DNA of 64,000 bases from Streptomyces sp. 1331.2 (GTDB taxonomy: Bacteria; Actinomycetota; Actinomycetes; Streptomycetales; Streptomycetaceae). The notes under the pieces were generated by a model. The model was not told the DNA's origin. It did no database searches and saw nothing but the letters and a program-made list of their open reading frames with translations. Shown in pieces: positions 61,839-64,000 of the stretch. A program made the position numbers and the translations under genes. Within the stretch, counting starts at the first letter, position 1, and each line of letters opens with the position of its first letter. The DNA is taken from contig NZ_OBMJ01000001.1 in NCBI RefSeq assembly GCF_900199205.1, positions 6,875,001 through 6,939,000 on the forward strand, given 5' to 3'.

Positions 61839-61975
61839 GCGCGCACCCGCCTCTGAGTACGCATCCGAGCGGGCACGCCCCCGGCGGACGGCGGCCGGCG
61901 CCCGTCTGTGAGGATCGACCCGCCGCGGGGGACCGGCCCGCCGCGCCCGCACCGGAACAGGAGCCGCCCGCAGCC

Positions 61976-62596
61976 ATGACCAGCCACCCCGCCGCCCGCA
62001 CCCCCCGGCAGGACCGCAGCCGCGCGACCAGGGCCCGGCTGCTCGCGGCGGCCGTGGAGTGCCTGGCCGAACTCGGCTGGAACGGCTCCACCGTCACCGT
62101 GGTCGCCGAGCGCGCCGGCGTCTCCCGGGGCGCCGCCCAGCACCACTTCCCGACCCGCGAGGACCTGTTCACCGCGGCCGTCGAGCACGTCACCGCCGAG
62201 CGGCTGGCAGCCGTCCGCGCCCACGCGGACGAGCTGCCGGCCGCCGGCCCCGACCGCACCCGGGCCGTGGTCGACATGATCGTCCGCCTCTACACCGGCC
62301 CGCTGTTCCGCGCCGCTCTGCACCTGTGGACCGCCGCCGCCACCGAGGAGGGCCTGCGCGAGCGGATCGTCGCCCTGGAGGGCCACGTCGGCCGGGAGGC
62401 CCACCGGGCCGCCGTGGAGTTCCTGGACGCCGACGAGAGCCACCCGGGCGTGCGGGAATCCGTGCAGGCCACCCTGGACCTCGCCCGCGGACTCGGCCTG
62501 GCCAACCTGCTCACCGACGACAGCCTCCGACGATCCGGAGTGATCCGGCAGTGGGCGGGCGTTCTGGAGAGTACGCTGCGGCCGGTACGCCCATGA
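61976..62596 (+). CDS. TetR family transcriptional regulator
   Basis: 206-residue repressor. HTH: RARLLAAAVECLAELGWNGS, VTVVAERAGVSRGAAQHHFP and TREDLFTAAVEHV. The GAAQHHFP recognition helix is common in TetR proteins adjoining acyl-CoA catabolic genes. The ligand domain has FRAALHLWTAAATEEGLRER. ATG at 61976 follows AGGAG at 12 bases. It lies 137 bases after the acyl-CoA ligase on the same strand and is the likely local regulator; acyl-CoA ligand is inferred. Confidence 0.85.
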   Translation: MTSHPAARTPRQDRSRATRARLLAAAVECLAELGWNGSTVTVVAERAGVSRGAAQHHFPTREDLFTAAVEHVTAERLAAVRAHADELPAAGPDRTRAVVDMIVRLYTGPLFRAALHLWTAAATEEGLRERIVALEGHVGREAHRAAVEFLDADESHPGVRESVQATLDLARGLGLANLLTDDSLRRSGVIRQWAGVLESTLRPVRP

Positions 62597-62744
62597 CGCC
62601 CGTACACCCGGAGCGGCCGGACAAGCCCTGACCAAGGGGTCGCCCGGCGGCCGATGTCCGTGCAGTCTGGAGAAGAACCCCGGCCGGCACGGACCGCGAG
62701 GCCCACCCGGCCGGGCACGAGCCGAACCGGGGTGCTGCCTGATC

Positions 62745-64000
62745 ATGCACGGACACGAGTGGGACGCGACCGACGCCGCCGGCCCGGCACCGGGCCGCCG
62801 CCCGGAAGGCGCGCGCCCCGAAGGCCACCGGCTCGTCCCGCTCGCGACGGCCCTGCTCCAGCACGACGGACTGATCCTGCACTGGAGCGAGGACGCCGAG
62901 GCCCTGCTCGGCTACACCACAGAGGAGGCCGTCGGCAGCTACGCCGCCCAGCTGCTCACCGACGGCGGCGACCGCACCGAGGTGCTCGGCCTCTTCGAAC
63001 GGATCATGAGCGGCACCGGCTGGTCCGGCGTCTTCCCGGTCCGCCACCGCGACGGCCACACGGTCGACCTGGAGTTCCGCACCTACCCGATCGCCGGACC
63101 GGCCGGCACCCTGCTGCTGCTCGCCACCGCCTCCGACACCCGCGCCCTGCACGCCGTCGAGGCCGACCTGGCGGTGCTGGACGGCATCTTCGGCCGCTCG
63201 CCGATAGGCATGGCGGTCTACGACACCGACCTGCGCTACATCCGGATCAACGAGTCGCTCGCCCGGATGAACGGCGTTCCGGTCGCCGCCCACCTCGGCC
63301 GCCGGATATCCGCGGTACTGCCCGGCATCAACGGCACCGAGATCGAACAGACCATGAGACAGGTGCTGAAGACCGGCAAGCCGGTCGTGGACGCCCGCTC
63401 GCACGGCCGCGTCCCCGGCGACCCCAAGCGGGACCGCGCCTGGTCCGCCTCCTACTTCCGGCTGGAGGACTCCACCGGCCGGGTGTTCGGCGTCTGTTCC
63501 TCGATCATCGACGTCACCGAACGCGCCCAGGCCGAGGCCCGCGCCGCCCGGGCCCAGGAACGCCTCGCCACCATCGCCGAGGCCACGGCACGGATCGGCA
63601 CCACCCTCGACCTCCAGCGCACCGCCGAGGAACTGATCGAGGCCGTCGTCCCCCGGTTCGCCGACTTCGCCACCGTCGACCTGCTGGAGCCGGTGCTGCG
63701 CGGCGCCGAACCCACCGCGATCCCCACCGACCGGCCCGTCACCCTGCGCGCCGTCGCCGTCGGGGAGTCCTACGAGTCCGGTCTCGCCCATGCCGTGGAC
63801 GTGGTCGGCGAGACCTCCGAGTACGCCCCCGACCGCAGCTACACCCAGTGCCTGCGCAGCGGGAAGCCGCTGCTGCGGGCCCATGTGAACGAGGAGGTGC
63901 TGCGCGGACTGGTCTCCAGCGACGACCGGGTGGCCCCCGGGATGGCGGCGGGCATCCACTCCTACCTGATGGTGCCGATCACCGCCCGCGGCATGGTGCT
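62745..64000 (+). CDS. PAS/PAS/GAF sensor protein, probably a SpoIIE-type phosphatase, 3' truncated
   Basis: First 418 residues of a multidomain sensor cut by the window edge. Two PAS domains: DGLILHWSEDAEALLGYTTE, at about 40-130, and GIFGRSPIGMAVYDTDLRYI at about 145-260 ending in VFGVCSSIIDVTERAQAEAR. A helical linker (ARAAQERLATIAEATARIG TTLDLQRTAEEL) leads into a GAF domain. In streptomycetes this order usually precedes a PP2C/SpoIIE phosphatase and often a kinase-like ATPase domain, but these lie beyond 64,000, so the output domain is inferred. ATG at 62745 starts the alignment-like region. Confidence 0.8.
   Translation, partial: MHGHEWDATDAAGPAPGRRPEGARPEGHRLVPLATALLQHDGLILHWSEDAEALLGYTTEEAVGSYAAQLLTDGGDRTEVLGLFERIMSGTGWSGVFPVRHRDGHTVDLEFRTYPIAGPAGTLLLLATASDTRALHAVEADLAVLDGIFGRSPIGMAVYDTDLRYIRINESLARMNGVPVAAHLGRRISAVLPGINGTEIEQTMRQVLKTGKPVVDARSHGRVPGDPKRDRAWSASYFRLEDSTGRVFGVCSSIIDVTERAQAEARAARAQERLATIAEATARIGTTLDLQRTAEELIEAVVPRFADFATVDLLEPVLRGAEPTAIPTDRPVTLRAVAVGESYESGLAHAVDVVGETSEYAPDRSYTQCLRSGKPLLRAHVNEEVLRGLVSSDDRVAPGMAAGIHSYLMVPITARGMV

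Overview
This 64 kb window is chromosomal DNA from a high-GC actinobacterium, most likely Streptomyces or Kitasatospora. The reasons are strong GC bias at third codon positions, frequent GTG starts with GGAGG-type ribosome sites, and typical families: an AfsR/SARP regulator, a DUF5753-type regulator remnant, Ser/Thr kinase, class F-like sortase, WXG-type proteins, a single-domain xylose-type ABC ATPase, and a PAS/GAF sensor of the SpoIIE-phosphatase type. No rRNA, tRNA, CRISPR array or intact transposon was seen.

Layout. 1-2.6 kb: end of a sugar (probably D-xylose) ABC importer, xylFGH-like. 2.8-8.8 kb: methyltransferase, acetyltransferase, aminopeptidase P divergent from an XRE-cupin regulator with two operator-like palindromes, an ArsR-like regulator, and small proteins, one with a TTA second codon. 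8.8-12.4 kb: a decayed zone holding a frameshifted and internally deleted SARP/NB-ARC gene, a DUF5753 regulator remnant with two in-frame stops, and a TnpB (IS605-type) C-terminal remnant still joined to its end hairpin. A separate TnpB internal fragment lies at 4.0 kb. 12.5-15.2 kb: phosphotransferase, membrane Ser/Thr kinase, hypothetical. 15.2-18.6 kb: biotin operon bioB-bioA-bioD. 18.9-26 kb: membrane protein with a 15-bp repeat running out of its stop codon, DUF3516-type helicase, and a three-gene WXG/secreted-protein set. 26.1-27.3 kb: bioF. 27.4-30.2 kb: acetyltransferase and a divergent end-joining pair (LigD-type polymerase, ATP-dependent ligase). 30.3-34.4 kb: serine hydrolase lipoprotein and the threonine-catabolic tdh-kbl operon. 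34.6-37.8 kb: two tandem secreted beta-propeller paralogues. 38-43 kb: LysR and two TetR regulators, each TetR with a pair of operators, an SDR and a Gfo/Idh/MocA oxidoreductase. 43.3-50.9 kb: secreted nuclease, acetyltransferase, short UvrA-like ABC protein, VOC protein, FAD oxidoreductase. 51-52 kb: a chimeric open frame. 52-62.6 kb: an AtuA / acyl-CoA carboxylase / acyl-CoA dehydrogenase / acyl-CoA ligase / TetR catabolic block with a sortase-substrate pair inside it. 62.7-64 kb: start of a PAS/GAF sensor protein.

How the genes connect. Two observations tie separate loci together. First, the bioB and bioF promoters, 7.4 kb apart, carry 16-bp palindromes identical at 13 of 16 positions, which suggests one biotin regulator. 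The window also encodes a biotin-dependent acyl-CoA carboxylase that would use the vitamin. Second, the two beta-propeller genes retain homologous upstream regions with a 28-bp inverted repeat. The most unusual coding feature is the open frame at 51.18 kb. It joins the signal peptide and N-terminus of a secreted hydrolase-like protein in frame to the second half of a NarL-type response regulator. All assignments come from reading the translated sequence; no database search was possible.
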